This document shows, piece after piece, positions 34,591 to 47,160 of a stretch of 64,000 nucleotides of DNA (the stretch's first letter is position 1; every line of letters starts with the position of its first letter). A model generated the notes under the pieces. It ran no database searches and had not been told where the DNA came from. It was given only the letters and a program-made list of their open reading frames with translations. The DNA is from Vandiemenella viatica. Its lineage: Eukaryota; Arthropoda; Insecta; Orthoptera; Morabidae. Location: the NCBI GenBank assembly GCA_031002005.1, contig JARYHS010013631.1, positions 70,429,832-70,493,831 on the forward strand. The letters are read 5' to 3'. The position numbers and the translations under genes are program-made.

Positions 34591-36939
34591 TTGATGAGTA
34601 TTTAACATGGTAAGATATAAAAAAATATAAGAAAAAATTTAAATAATTGACTTGATGGTTGTAAGACGCTAAGGTAGAATCAAAACAGCCGCGTTCTTAA
34701 AAATTTCTTCACATCCTTCAAATTGCAGAATATGGCAACACAAAGGTATTAATTTTGTTGGTAATTCCGGTCAGTGTTTATCTATTCTATAAAGTAAACG
34801 TGCAGGTGAAGTATTGCGTATCGTAATTGACTCGTAACTGATCTTGTACATCGCGTCAGCCCCGGTTATCTCAGCAAATTATCAATGATAATTAAGGAAT
34901 TCATTAAAAAGTTTGCCACTTATTTTTCAGTGGATGATCATTACTGATAGCTTTCACTATTCACAATATTGAAACAGGCTAGGGGATGAGAATATGAGTG
35001 TGTACAAGTTCACAAATATCAGTGCCCTATTCATGATCATAATTTCAAACAAACTGTCAGTATCGTATTTGATTCATAGGGATTTATTTTATAATAATCA
35101 TAGATTTTAATAAAAGTAATATTCGATGCAGTTAGAGGCAGCCAAGCCAGGTTGTAAGCACTACCTCAGCGTCGACTTGTTATTCACAAAACCTGCTGAT
35201 ATGCTGAGTCAATCATCAGCACCGATTTGAACTGGTTAATGACGTCAATAGGGTGTACCTCCGAAGTAAAGATATATTTCTCGTCCTCAGTCCGCGAGTA
35301 GCTTTCATCGAATCATTATGGGTAACTAACAGCTAGGCCAACTCTCTTAAGCTTCAGTCTGTACACCATGTAGGCCTTCGTAACATCCTGGGGCCAGGCA
35401 TTCCATCTAGCCATTCAGTGTCCATTCAACCAGTCTAACTTCAATTAAATGCAGAAGCATCATTCATAGGCGTAGCCGGACAGATCCTTGCAGATCATAT
35501 TATCAACTGTATTGTCTACAGTCTTTACTGGTCATTAAATGGGATTCTGTGAACTGTTAGCCGTCTGTTATCATTTATCAGGATAGATTCTCAACTAGCC
35601 ACTTAACACGAGCTAGTCTTCCTTATCCTGGGTTGCTGAACCTATTAATCAGCTGGTGTCAAAATAATCCTGACTTAACATCATAGTTAATAGCCCACTA
35701 GACTGGATAGAAGAGCTTCGCATCAAGATACAAGAGATTTCTTCAGCTACACAAACGCCACGAGGTTAGTAAACTCTCCTCTAGATTCCCGCCACATCAG
35801 ACGTCCACAAATCAACCACTCGGCTACCCTTCCTGTTCTGTCACTTAGACAGGACTCTCACAAAATAACTAATTTAGTCCAATACGATTGGACTCAGATA
35901 ATGACAGTGCTAACGTAGAAAGATGAAATCTAGACATCAAGGTTTTTGATTTGCAGTTGTTAACTTTCTTCCTAAAATTTTCAGCCTGTAAAGCTTTGCG
36001 ACTATAGATTAAAGGGGTGTATCGTCGATATCATTGAGTATTTTTTCCACTATGAATTGTAACACATGAGAAAGCTGCTGCTGAAATACACTCAGTGGGC
36101 GAAAACTATTTAGACAATATTGTAAAACTAGTTTAAAATAGTGCCTTGTTCATGAAAGGTTAATTGAGTATGTTTTTCATGTACAAAGGTCTCATCACAA
36201 ACAACAAGCGGATTAGAAGGTATTTTAAAAACTTGAGTTTATTATTTTCAGTCTACTCTTTAACTTCGCTCCTTCTAATTTCTCTGAACATAAATTATAC
36301 GAAATTCGATTTTGCTGCTATCATTGACAGATTTATAATAAAAACAGCATTCAGTCCATATTGTTTACATAATTTTTCTAGCTGGGCTAAACCCGATGTC
36401 GGTGTAATTTAAAATCCATCCATTCTAACACGAGGAATATTCGTCCAAAATCAACGTATGTGAGATATGCATAGCGATGTTCTGTTTGCTACTTTCCAAT
36501 ACGCACTTCAGAATTACACAAACAAGTTAGTACTTATCATATAGAATGCAGCTCTCACTGTTTATCTACATATGGCGACATATTAATAGAAAAGAAACTC
36601 CCAAACACGAGAGGTTGGCTTGGGAGTAAATACTCAATCCCTGGCTACAGAAATTTGTGAAGATATATGCCGCACAATTATATCAAAAACTGTAGACTGT
36701 TTCTTGATATGCAATAAAATTAACAGAAAAATAACTGAGAATTTTGAATATATCTATACTTCGTTCAGCATTTGCCTCTTACAAATCAGGTATCTCAGCA
36801 AGAACACATTGATCCAGAATGCCACACTCTTGGCGAAGAAAATGATTTCGAGGTAAAAATACACACCCTTTTTTGGAATATGAGCATTATATAAACAAAA
36901 TATGTCACATATACATTTCAAATAGAAAAACCTGCGTCC
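34591..36939. other. Intergenic, nothing recognised with confidence
   Basis: Frames at 36164-36412 and 36620-36856 (+) and 36754-36960 (-) are short and hydrophobic but lack family motifs. The last begins with the C-terminal MMRQM of the adjacent GR relic, so it is partly receptor sequence read through. I find no repeat ends in 34600-36160. Confidence 0.35.
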
Positions 36940-37105
36940 AGCATCCATCTGCCTCATCATGACAATGCAGGAAACGGTTACGACTGCTGCTTACACCAGC
37001 AAGCCTCCTATCGTTGAAAAAGCCAGCAGCGGAAAAGCTTAAGCGGCCTGTTGACTTGCCTAACAAAAGCGTCCAAGCGTATGATGGAGACATGGCATCT
37101 TAGTG
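36940..37105 (-). pseudogene. Gustatory-receptor relic, last exon-equivalent only
   Basis: Translation gives an SYAWTLLLGKSTGRLSFSAAG-type stretch, matching SHALDAFVRQVNRPPLxxSAAG of the GRs, then FFNDRRLLV, a stop, and VVTVSCIVMMRQM, matching the seventh helix and TYIIMVRQL end. It is about 55 codons long with at least one frameshift and one stop. No upstream receptor sequence remains to the right; the flank there is unrelated. This shows an additional receptor once stood between GR-A and GR-B. Confidence 0.75.
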
Positions 37106-38749
37106 ATCTGTTGCTTTATATTGAAATCATTACTTGGTTTGAATGAAAGAAGTTCCAAATTGATCGCGATCTTTATGGCCTAAACCACAATTAAAACTAA
37201 TATTACGGGGCATAACATATGTAAGTTGTTAAGATTTATTTCACTGGGGTCAATATTTCAGCCACATGTGAGCTGTGTCACAATGATCTTCATCACAGAA
37301 AATAAGAAAGAAAGGTGTAAGAATCTGTGAAGATTTTTGATCAAGTTTATATCGCGATACACGATGACATTGACATGCGATACAGGGAATGCAACCTGGA
37401 CCAAGCTGATAAATGAAACTTTTTCCTACAGCACAAGGGACGAGAAATTACATTGAGCTTTATTTTATAAAAATTCTATTTAGTTAAGCAACAATAAAAA
37501 AAAATTCCAGAAAAATGGTGGCTTTAATGGAGTTTTTGACAGGCTTTGAGGTTAGTACATCACAAGCTATTCATTCCAGATTTCAAATTATTTTATATTC
37601 TGAGCGTTAATTTATATTGGGATAATGTAATAAATTATCTGTTCCATAAACTTAGACTTAACTTAGTCCACAACCCGAAGGTTGGTTTGATCTTCCAGAA
37701 GGAGAGGTATCAGATGTAGAACTGCCATTTCCTTTCCTCAGGGAGGAACCATGAAGCGTACTAGAATAGCTCCTATGATCAAACACTCGAAATTCCTGCG
37801 GCTGCCCGGATTCGAACCCGGGATCGGAGCAGCGAACATCTTGAAAGTAAGCGCCTTAACCACTGAGCTACCAGACCACTCTATGTGTTCCATCTATTGG
37901 TACCAATTTGTTATATAAAAATTATAAATGGAAGATTTTACTAGTTAGTTAAAAAACTCATTTTAACGTGAGTACTTTCGTCGGAAATACACAAAAAAGT
38001 TTTTGTAACCTATTATGAATCATGTGTAACTTATTTCCAGATTCATAGCCGCCAAAGTACTTTGTGAAACTGGTTGCTAAAATATTCTGGAATAATAACA
38101 AATTGTAACTAAATAGGAAAATCGATATAAAAATAAATATAAAAATTTTTACTTAGACTTTTTATTTTAAAAGAATGTTTACAATTACCAAGCAAAAAAA
38201 ATGAAATAATTATAAACATAATGAAAGATACATATGTTGCGTGGAAGATGCATAAACATTTATTAAATTACTTGTGATAAAGTCGATTTTATGCAATGAA
38301 GAAACAGATATGATACATTTACGGTCAGCGATCCTAGCCATTTGTCCCGTGTATCACACAATTATTCTTTTTGTGTAACTATGTTGATGTGTTTCATTTT
38401 TGACGATATACGTTTTTCAGATCTATTGTTACATTACAAATTATTTATTTATTTCACTTAGTGACATAACTTATATTAGATTCATTAATGAACCATGCCA
38501 GCAATACACTGGAGGTAAGCAATTTATATAGTTCTCCATTCTATGCCCACTGAAAAAGTTATTATTCAAGTAGACTGATCACAGGTATTTTAGACAAAAG
38601 AAGCACATTTTGATAACTTCCACTCAAACACAATGCAATATTTTTGGCTAATCTTAATTTTTGCTGTAACAATAATTTTATACAACGATTCAAAAAATTA
38701 GTCTAAATATTCTTAAATCTACATCTCAATGTGGCATAACACTAGGGTG
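37106..38749. other. Intergenic, unassigned except one SINE
   Basis: AT-rich sequence with no credible frame. The only identifiable piece is the tRNA-like element at 37665-37880. The stretch 37200-37460 (CACTGGGGTCAATATTTCAG onward) has a repeat-like look but no ends I can define. Confidence 0.35.
37665..37880 (-). mobile_element. SINE family 3 copy
   Basis: The minus strand has a tRNA-like head with A box TAGCTCAGTGG and B box GGTTCGAATCC, followed by a body ending near CCTTCGGGTTGTGGAC. The 5' end does not pair with the 3' end to form an acceptor stem, and the T stem has a mismatch, so I read it as a SINE and not as a tRNA gene. Confidence 0.55.
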
Positions 38750-40395
38750 ATCACACATCAGCACGGATGCGAAGAAACAAGAAAGATATAATTCACTACG
38801 AAACAACATTACTTGCTCTAGACTGGGAATTATAGGAAAGACAATACAAAACTTAATACATAGAAAAGTATTTCTTATTTTGCAACGTCACACATAAACT
38901 TCTCAAAAATTTTCATAATTAATATTATATTTGTACTTAGATAAAATTAATAAATAAAACTGAATCAAATTTGACAAACACAATCAATTGTAAGTTTTTT
39001 GTTTTATATTCTGTTTGCTTCTGCTTTTTGTACATATAAAAACAAAATCATACTCGCTTTTATAGCTTAGTATGCTCTGATAAAAGCTTCTTGTGTCTGT
39101 TAAATGACGAGCATCTAAAATATTATAAGCAATAAGAAACTGAGATTACAGAAAACTTACATAATGGCTTGTGAACACAAAAATTTGCACATGAAAGCCG
39201 CTAGCCCAAACCCATGAACGGCAAATGCACAGTATTTCTGTAATCCTACATCCGCCATTCAATAGTCTCTCCGAACGAAGTAGACAAACAAATTCTATTG
39301 TATTAATACCACAAATTGGCACAAAAATAAAAATTAAGCACTTTTCAGAACACTTTATAATAACCATGATTATCAGAGTTAATTTTAATCATAAACAGAA
39401 TTAAATTTAAACGTAGTGTGTTGAAATTACTGTTAGCGGTTACTGTTTTCTGCCAGCGTTTCTTCATAGTTTGCAAATGAGTGTACAAGTCTTTTGATTG
39501 TATGTAGAAACACTGCCACGCTTCGAAAGAGTCATCTGTGTGGTAGTAACAACTTCACAAAGCGGCTTTTCAATTTCAGGACACAGAAAGAACCTACGAA
39601 TTATACGAATTATCCACATTATTAGGGCAAAAGAAAAGTCAGGATATCTAGTTTTTACAAACAGATTTGCAGTTGTCGGCTTGCTTCTTACATTGTGCGT
39701 ATAGACAGAAAATTCAAGAGAAATATTCACATCAATATCACTTGACAATTTACACAAATCAAACATTTAGTGAATAAAAACATTTAGTCAATATATGATA
39801 GAAACATTAAAACCGTACATTATTCATACATCTTCAAGAAAAAAAATCGCTGTTATTGCTAATCATCTACGAATTAGCGTGAGTTTAAGTTCGTTCTCAA
39901 GACTAAATTAGGTGTCATATTATTCAGTGTACACAACATTGTTCACCCACAGTCTATTGTATAGTTCTCTTTAGTAAGAACAGAATTCTGTTGCTATTAC
40001 GACCACCAGATTCATCAACAAACAAAATTTGATTCCGTCTACATCATGACACAAGAAAACAATGTCACACCATGTGTTTTGCACAAGTAGGTGCTGTAAA
40101 AATAGGAACAGTCAACAGGCTCGCTGTGATAAATGTGCAGAAATTAACTCTATTGTAGAGCTTGATAACATTATTAGCTAAATAATTTCATTGACCGTTT
40201 TCTAACAAAAATGATCGATACAGTGAAAACACCTTCACATGCAATAGATAATCTACAATGATTCACGCCTGATTTTTTGTTTCCTTTTGTCTTTTTTTAA
40301 TTTTTTCGTAATGCCTAGTACTATAAGTTTCTAACAAATATTTCTTATGTTGAGTGAAGGTTAAGTAAAAATTTGACCTTATGGGGATGAGTGTA
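38750..40395. repeat. GR unit B, 3' flanking spacer
   Basis: Homologous to 20629-22788 and 51820-54401. The left boundary of shared sequence with unit C is near 38750 (CACTACGAAACAA, then AGACTGGGAAT). Frames such as 39464-39766 (-) are not kept in the other units. It probably includes the 3' UTR of GR-B near its right end. Confidence 0.65.
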
Positions 40396-41556
40396 TCAAT
40401 TCTCGGTAGTAACAGACAAAGTTTCTGCTTTTAACTGTCTCACCATGATAATATAGGTGATGGTGGTGGCTGCAATGGATACTAGCAGACTCCTATCGAT
40501 ATTGAAAAAGCCAGCAGCAGAAAAGATTAACGGCGGCCTGTTGACTTGTCTCACGAAAGCGTCCAAAGCGTGTGACGAAGACAATGCACCGATGTCACGT
40601 ACGACGACAGATATTCGGCCAGCCTCGTCCGCCAACGAAGACAATGTCAGAACAAACAGTAACAGGTGGTACATGTGGAAGATGAACCAAAATAAAAACC
40701 ATATAGCCAGTGACGCAATGCTTTGATTGTCGTTATCATTCACCGCAAACAACACGTGGGCTGTAGAGACAATTCCAACAACCGCTCCAGCCGTTAATGA
40801 AGCAGCGGCCAGTCCGAAGTGCTGTTGCATGAGGTCTGCTGCCCTCAGAAGCGCCAGGTGAGCCAGCCGCAGGCGGTGCAGCCCTCCAGTCCAGGTGGAC
40901 GCAGACGGCAGTCCGAGTAGAGCGCAGCACAGTGCAGGGTCCACTGAAGGTAGCCGCAGTGATGATAGCCGTGCGTTGAGGACGCGCAGCCTCGCTCGAA
41001 GCTCTAGGGCTATCAGGGACATCTGCAGAACCACCAGCAACCTAAATGAATGACTTACTACAATAAAAATTAATGCACAAATGTTAGGGTCAGTGATGAC
41101 AGTGAATCCAAAAACTGAAAGTGATAACCAGAACAAACTGCCAGCTGTTAAGAAAAATCCAACCCTTTTGTGATTTTGCTTTTTCTGGCACGTCACGCAG
41201 CGATCAAAGAACTTGAGCAAGTACAATAGCTGCTTCAGTTGCACAAATCCCGCAAATGTCCCTTTCATGATAACTGACAATAAGAAGCACTGTTCCACTA
41301 TCTGAAAGGAAAATTCAGTTGCAAACAGCATATCATCAGATACTATAATAAAAAAAGTTCGAGCAGTAAAAGCAATGCAAATCAGATGCGCAATGAGCCA
41401 AAACGTGGACATCTTGAAAACAGTTTTCCAGAATGGTTTCCTATTTTCCGTCCATGAACTGGTGTGAAACTCAAGGTGGCTGTCAGGAATCATACCAAAA
41501 ATCTGAAATATTTTATATAACGCACGGTTTAAGACGTAGAAATTGTCGTCAGCCAT
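40396..41556 (-). CDS. Gustatory receptor GR-B, intact
   Basis: A 386-residue membrane chemoreceptor of the insect gustatory receptor family, expected in the dendritic membrane of taste neurons; ligand unknown. No intron is needed. Hydrophobic segments lie at about 51-73, 82-104, 131-153, 160-182, 248-271, 282-306 and 354-376, giving seven helices. The family's C-terminal signature TY-x5-QF appears as TYIIMVRQL (residues 367-375), with Leu replacing the final Phe. The most conserved stretch among the three paralogues is residues 183-255, including RLAHLALLRAADLMQQHFG. The start is chosen because MAD-NFYVLN is shared with GR-A and (as MTD) GR-C. No in-frame damage is visible. The 5' leader box lies 10-24 bases upstream. 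Confidence 0.92.
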   Translation of the reverse strand: MADDNFYVLNRALYKIFQIFGMIPDSHLEFHTSSWTENRKPFWKTVFKMSTFWLIAHLICIAFTARTFFIIVSDDMLFATEFSFQIVEQCFLLSVIMKGTFAGFVQLKQLLYLLKFFDRCVTCQKKQNHKRVGFFLTAGSLFWLSLSVFGFTVITDPNICALIFIVVSHSFRLLVVLQMSLIALELRARLRVLNARLSSLRLPSVDPALCCALLGLPSASTWTGGLHRLRLAHLALLRAADLMQQHFGLAAASLTAGAVVGIVSTAHVLFAVNDNDNQSIASLAIWFLFWFIFHMYHLLLFVLTLSSLADEAGRISVVVRDIGALSSSHALDAFVRQVNRPPLIFSAAGFFNIDRSLLVSIAATTITYIIMVRQLKAETLSVTTEN

Positions 41557-41565
41557 GTCCCTGCT

Positions 41566-41580
41566 AACAACCCGGTCGAA
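41566..41580 (-). promoter_or_regulatory. Conserved 5' leader box before GR-B
   Basis: Same TTCGACCGGGTTGTT as upstream of GR-A, at the same distance from the start codon. Confidence 0.4.
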
Positions 41581-43129
41581 ATGGCTTGTATTGTGGTGCG
41601 GTTCGCAGCATAGAACTTTCCGCGCGGCTCATCATTAATTCAAGGACGCGCATAGAAGTTGACAAAGTATGTCTCATTTGTTGATGAAATCAAATGGGAA
41701 ACACTGAGCTAATTTACGATGTACATTTGTCTTTTCTGGTAGTTCATTTATTTGTATTTGCGATATTCACCATGACAACTGAGGACAACTGCTAATTTCA
41801 AAAGAGTTAATAAATAAATGTTGGGTGCACATGTCGATATTTCTGGTTTCTCTTTATCTCTTGCTCTCAAGGTTGCTCACTTTTCACCGTCCTTGCTCAG
41901 TTTACTATTTCTTCATTATAAACAGTAGGAGCAAGATAAAATTGTAGTTATAAATGTGGATGTTTTAACGTAAATCCCTCTTTTTTATGTGCTTTCAATA
42001 AGGTTCCTTACAATATGCGTACACGATAATTCATCTATCCCATATTTTCGGGGACACGTTAACTCATTTGCCAGTCAATAAGATCAGAGAAGTTAGTAGG
42101 AAATATGTGTATGTTTTCCTACTAGATGGTGTATTAGATTCTAAGTATAACTAAGTACAAATAATATGGGTTCCAAAGGCATTACTTATTTATTTTATTG
42201 TTTGAATTAATTTCTCACAGAACAGATCTTCATTTCTCAATATATTTCCGGTTAGTGCTTAAACTTTCTTGTTAACGGTTTTTTTTTTTTCTTTGCAAGT
42301 CATAACTTAATAGGCATGGGGTGCTATTTCAGCTGTCTTATATTTTTTGTCGTTGGCTGTTTGTAAAGACAGAGTCATTGTCAAAATTTATGTAGAGCGC
42401 ACCCCACGCTTTTTTAACATTAAAGTTAATTTTGTGATCAGTGACTTTATACTTTAAGCTTATTCAAAAAAATTAATTTATCCTGAATTGTGGGACGTCC
42501 TATCACTATAAAACAAAATGTTTATATTAAATATTATTTTTAACCTTTTAGTTCACATTACTACGAAAGCGTAATTTTAGTTTTTTAAACTACAATTTTA
42601 TTTTTAACTTTTTAGTTCAGATAGTTTAAAAAGTATGTTTCTTACTGTTGGCTTCCTTCGCCAATTTTTTTTTCTTTGAGTTGTAGGTTCATTTTTAATT
42701 TTTATTCCCACGAGTACAATACAATTAAATGGTCAACTCGACAGAGATCCAATAGCAGGGTAAACGGGGAAGGCTACTTTTCTACGATAGTACGAAGTAA
42801 TATTTCGAATACTTACTATTCAACATCACGCTAAGTGACTGCAGACAGAGAAACCTTTCTGGATAGGAGACAGCGGAAGACGATCGTCTACAACAACCAA
42901 GGCTCGTAAATCACACCCGGGTAACTGGAGAACGATGATGATGATGATGATGATGATGATGGCTATATTGGGCGGGAAATCTCCGAAGGGTGTGGCCGCC
43001 AAATGACGAAGATTTCTCGAATCGCACCTGTGCACTAATGTCGCGGCTGCATTTGCCTAACTCAGTAATCCCATCAAGTATAGGGTACGTGTAGTTTAAC
43101 TTGAAGTCCTAACCATGGGTTATCCTAAT
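41581..43129. other. GR unit B, 5' flanking spacer
   Basis: 41580-42250 aligns with the upstream regions of GR-A and GR-C. The rest is AT-rich with no gene. A (GAT)n microsatellite lies at about 42934-42961, within a short GC-richer segment (42840-43060) that has no credible frame. Confidence 0.55.
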
Positions 43130-44030
43130 CTTTTACATTCATAATATCCGCAAAAATGCGAACCGAAATCGGGATTCGAGCAGGGAATGTCTGCTTGCCA
43201 ATCACGCGCCATAACCAACTAGGCCACAAAGACGATTCGGAAAGTGGGTGAAAATGAGCCACATCTTTCATAAGACGGTTAAATCACTTTAGTTTTTTTA
43301 CTGTCAAAGTAAGGAGATTACCAAGACATAGATATGAAATTATTGGATTGTCATCGGTTCTTAATATATGTACAAAATTTCAGACAATTCGGACTTTCTG
43401 AAGTGGGTGAAAATTGAAATGAAATTTTCCATTATATTCAACCACTTTTAAGTTGTTTCTGACAACGTGGTGAGAGTAAAATTATTGAATTTTTATCGGT
43501 TCTTAATAAGTGTGCAAAATTTCAAACGATTCGGACGTCAGGAAGCGGGTAAACACTGAATTGAAAGATTCCATTACATGCAACCATTTTTCTATTGTTA
43601 CCGTCATAGTAATGAGAATAGCAGGACGTTGCTAACAGACTACTGTATTGTCAACGGTTCTTAAAACGTGTGCAAAATTTTTATGTTTTTACTGTCAACG
43701 TAATCAGAATATCAAGACATAGCTATGAAATTATTATATGGTAATCAGTTATCAATATATGAGCAAAATTTCAAACAATTCGGACATCTGGAATTGGGTT
43801 AAAATTAAATTACAAAATTCCACGACATTCAACCATTTTTCTGTTGTTACTGTCAAAGTAATGAGAATAGCAGGATATAGCTATTATTGTATTATCACCG
43901 GTTCTTAATATGTGTGCCAAATTTCAAACAGCTCGGACATCTGGAAGTGGGTCAAAATGGAGTTGTAAAATTCCGTTACATTCATTCATTCATACATACA
44001 TACATACATACATACATACAAGTCAAGCTA
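43130..44030. repeat. tRNA-like fragment plus about 150-bp tandem repeats
   Basis: 43130-43215 has a tRNA-like head on the minus strand (GTGGCCTAGTTGGTTATGGCG and CTCGAATCCC). From 43230 a motif like CAAAATTTCAAACAATTCGG followed by TCTGGAAGTGGG recurs near 43234, 43372, 43513, 43760 and 43912, with a partial unit near 43669, a spacing of about 140-155 bp. The array ends in (CATT)n(CATA)n at about 43980-44020, then AAGCTAATATAAAGCGTG. The arrangement resembles the 3' region of a non-LTR element, but I see no polymerase. Confidence 0.7.
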
Positions 44031-46059
44031 ATATAAAGCGTGTAGAAATAAAAATGTGTATTTTATTTAAATATTACTTACACATATTACTTTTAATAGA
44101 CGTATTCCGTTTACTCTAATGTTTTCAATTTTGCAGAACTGAAGAAGTTAATTCCCAAAGCCAAAAAACGAAACATAAACCAAAGAAAAGTAGTTTGATC
44201 ATATGCCAGGTTTCCTTGAAGGGGGGTGCTCATCTAAACTGCAAAGTGATTTGTGGTCCATATTTGTTCCATCTCGGAATGAATGTAATTTCTTGCTCTG
44301 TTCCTCGGTAGATATAAGTAATAAGGTTTTGCTGCAGATTTTAATCCGGTGATAAGCTTTAAACATTTGGAAACACTTTCCAAATTGCTGCCGTAGTTTT
44401 TCATGATATCATTTCAAACTCTCAGAAACACGCGGCTCACACAGATTTATAATAGTATAGATACAACTAAATTTGTAACCTTCTACCATCTCCATAGTAT
44501 AGCAAAAATGAGGATTTTTTATTTGTGCTGAACCATTTCTCATTTATCTGAAGGCTTGATGCTCATATTTAGTATAAGCTAGTGTTAATACGTAATTGTA
44601 TGAGAGTACTCGTACAAAAAAGTACTCTCAATCAAAGCAACATAAACTGTTGTGGTGCGTCGTACAGCACTAATCAGCAGATACGACTAATGGTTTCCCG
44701 ATGAATTTCAGGGAAATTTGGTTATTAAATTACACAGCTACATAACTACACGAAAATACAGCAATATCATTGAAATTAGTGCCATATATTGATTGTTCAG
44801 TTCTTTCTCACAACCGATAAACCCCCTCACTGTCCATTTTCGCACCATTTCTGTTGCAAATAAATTGTTAGTTTATCTTAATAAAATTCTAGTTACATAT
44901 TAATATGTAGGTAATATGCTGAAATTTTAGATTTCAAAGCATATCAACATTTTTGTTGGTTTGGCATTATCTTAATTATCCATCAACACAATAAATTGTA
45001 TACCAATCAACAAATTATACAAGATTTAGTGAACGTTCTTATACCAATAAGATGACATTTATCTCACACATGCAAATGATATAGAAATTCATTCATTTAT
45101 TATTCATACTACATACCACAAAACAAAGTTGCGTCTTAGAACAAGTGAAATGAGTTTCACACAACTTGTAAATCGCTATGAGAAGTTTCTTTACTAGCTG
45201 CATTACAGAAATTTCCTTTCATCTTCAATGAAAATCAATTTATTCCATTCATGATTTATAAACATTTTATCACATATGCTATGAATGACGAAAAGGTGGA
45301 AACGAGAATTGAACTAACATGGTCATGCAACGAAAAAGTTATACCTCAATCACAGTTTCATCTCCGTGATGGTATGTATCTAGATAATTACATTCAGTAA
45401 GTCATGCGATATGTCATATAGCTTAGAGAAACATTACCAAAACATTGAAACCAGAAAAAAATAAAAAAAGAAGAAAAAATGAATTAAACATATTTATCGA
45501 ACTGGTGAAGAGTAGAATAGATAGATGATTCCTTGTAAAGTAATTCATGGTGCATTATACGGAATGAATCATACCACTTAACCTGTACAAGCGTTTGTAT
45601 ACCGATAGTGAAATTGTGATTTTTCTCTAAATGAATTCGTTTTTTATTGTTGTCCAAGCCACTGCAGATTATTGTTCCAATACTAATGATTCGTTTTACA
45701 TACAGATAAATAGTATTTGGCTTCTTTTGGTAAAATTCTGAAAAAATTACACATATCACTTGAGACAAGCATTTCTTCATTTTTACAAAAATACTCGCAC
45801 ACTAACTCACACATAGGTACTTACTGTGCCACAATATCAATATTTCTGTGTAGTCCTAAATGCTCGATTTAAAACTTCTTTTTACATAATTATAATGAAA
45901 TCTGAAACAACGACTTTCACCATTATTAGTCAGTTTCTAACGCTCTGTAACTGAACAGATAAATATTCAACGAAAAACTATCACTGAATGGGATTTAATT
46001 ACAATGGAGAGCATGCTCCTGTGGCAATTTCCATAGTCATCTAAGTATCCCATTCTTAA
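44031..46059. other. GR unit B far spacer, no recognised gene
   Basis: 44760-45250 is homologous to 27540-28290 in unit A. The longest frame, 45484-45780 on the minus strand (98 codons), is Lys- and Ile-rich and matches nothing I recognise. It lies where unit A has no equivalent frame. Confidence 0.45.
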
Positions 46060-47160
46060 TCTTGTACCATTATCTTATTTACTTTGAATGTAAATTCCCA
46101 CACCAATCTACTTTTGTATTTACAAATTTCAGCAGTTTTGGTAGATTATTCATTGCTTCCCTCAGTAATTTATTCCCATCACTCACACCGTTACCCACAA
46201 AAGTAAATTTTCCCACACCCTTATGCATGAAATCGAGTACCTACTTGTACTCACGGTCATATTTTCTCTTCCATGCTCTACTCCTAATTCTTCGACCAAT
46301 ATCCTTCCTAGCCTGATCACTAGGATACGCCCTGTGCACTCCCAGCACTCTCTTCACCCTCCTCCTGTACTCCAAAGACTCCAAATTCCGATCCTTTATC
46401 ATATTAGTTACTGACTGTGTACCGCGGTAATGTGGTTGCTGTCCCTGGAACTCCTGTATTTGATACCCTAAATGTGGGTCCCACATTACGCCGTCGTATT
46501 CAGGCAACGGCTTGACCAAAGTATTGTAACACAATTTCCTCTTTTCTCTGGTACTTCCTCTCATCACCCCTACAGTAAATGATAGATTTTGTAACTTTTT
46601 CCTGCCACCTGCCCACTGTGTCCTTCCCAGTTTACTATCAAAAATTATGCAAAAATATTTACATTTCAAGCCTTCAACAAAATATTCTGTCCCTACCCTA
46701 TAATTATAAACAACCTTTGGTTTTTTTTATCTGCATTGCCAATAAGCTGACTCTTCTTGGCATTTACCTTCATTCTATGTTGACCTACCCAGTTAGATAT
46801 TCTAGCCTCGTCACCCTGCAGCTTTTCACAGTTTTCTCACATTTTTATCATATTATATACCATTATGTCACCTGCTAACAAACTAAATTATAATTGTAAA
46901 CTTATAACATAAATTAATAAATAGCGCTGGTCCCAACACACTACCCTCTGATATTCACTTCCACTTCTTTTGACACTGCATTTCCCCATCTAACGCTTTG
47001 CTTTCTGACTTTTAGGAATACCTCTACCCTCAAGTCACTTTTTCATCCACTCCAATAGTTTTCATCTTATTTAATACCACTTTATGGCTCACTCTGTCAA
47101 ATAATTTAGAAAGATCTAATGCTAAATTATCAACATGGCTCTCTTGTTTTATTCATCCGG
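46060..47160 (-). pseudogene. LINE relic, second family
   Basis: The right part of the minus strand gives LDLSKLFDRVSHKVVLNKMK (reverse transcriptase motif with catalytic Asp, expected LDLSKAFD). The left part is an open stretch with RGSTREKRKLCYNTLVKPL, EYDGVMWDPH and NLESLEYRRRVKRVLGVHRAY, the C-terminal module of jockey-like LINEs. Stops and frame changes lie between. The 3' UTR (46060-46240) reappears at 49440-49700. The 5' half of the element is absent. Confidence 0.78.

Noticed and set aside
37795..37875. A functional tRNA gene on the minus strand
   Set aside because: A and B boxes are present, but the acceptor stem does not pair, the T stem has a mismatch, and SINE-like sequence follows.
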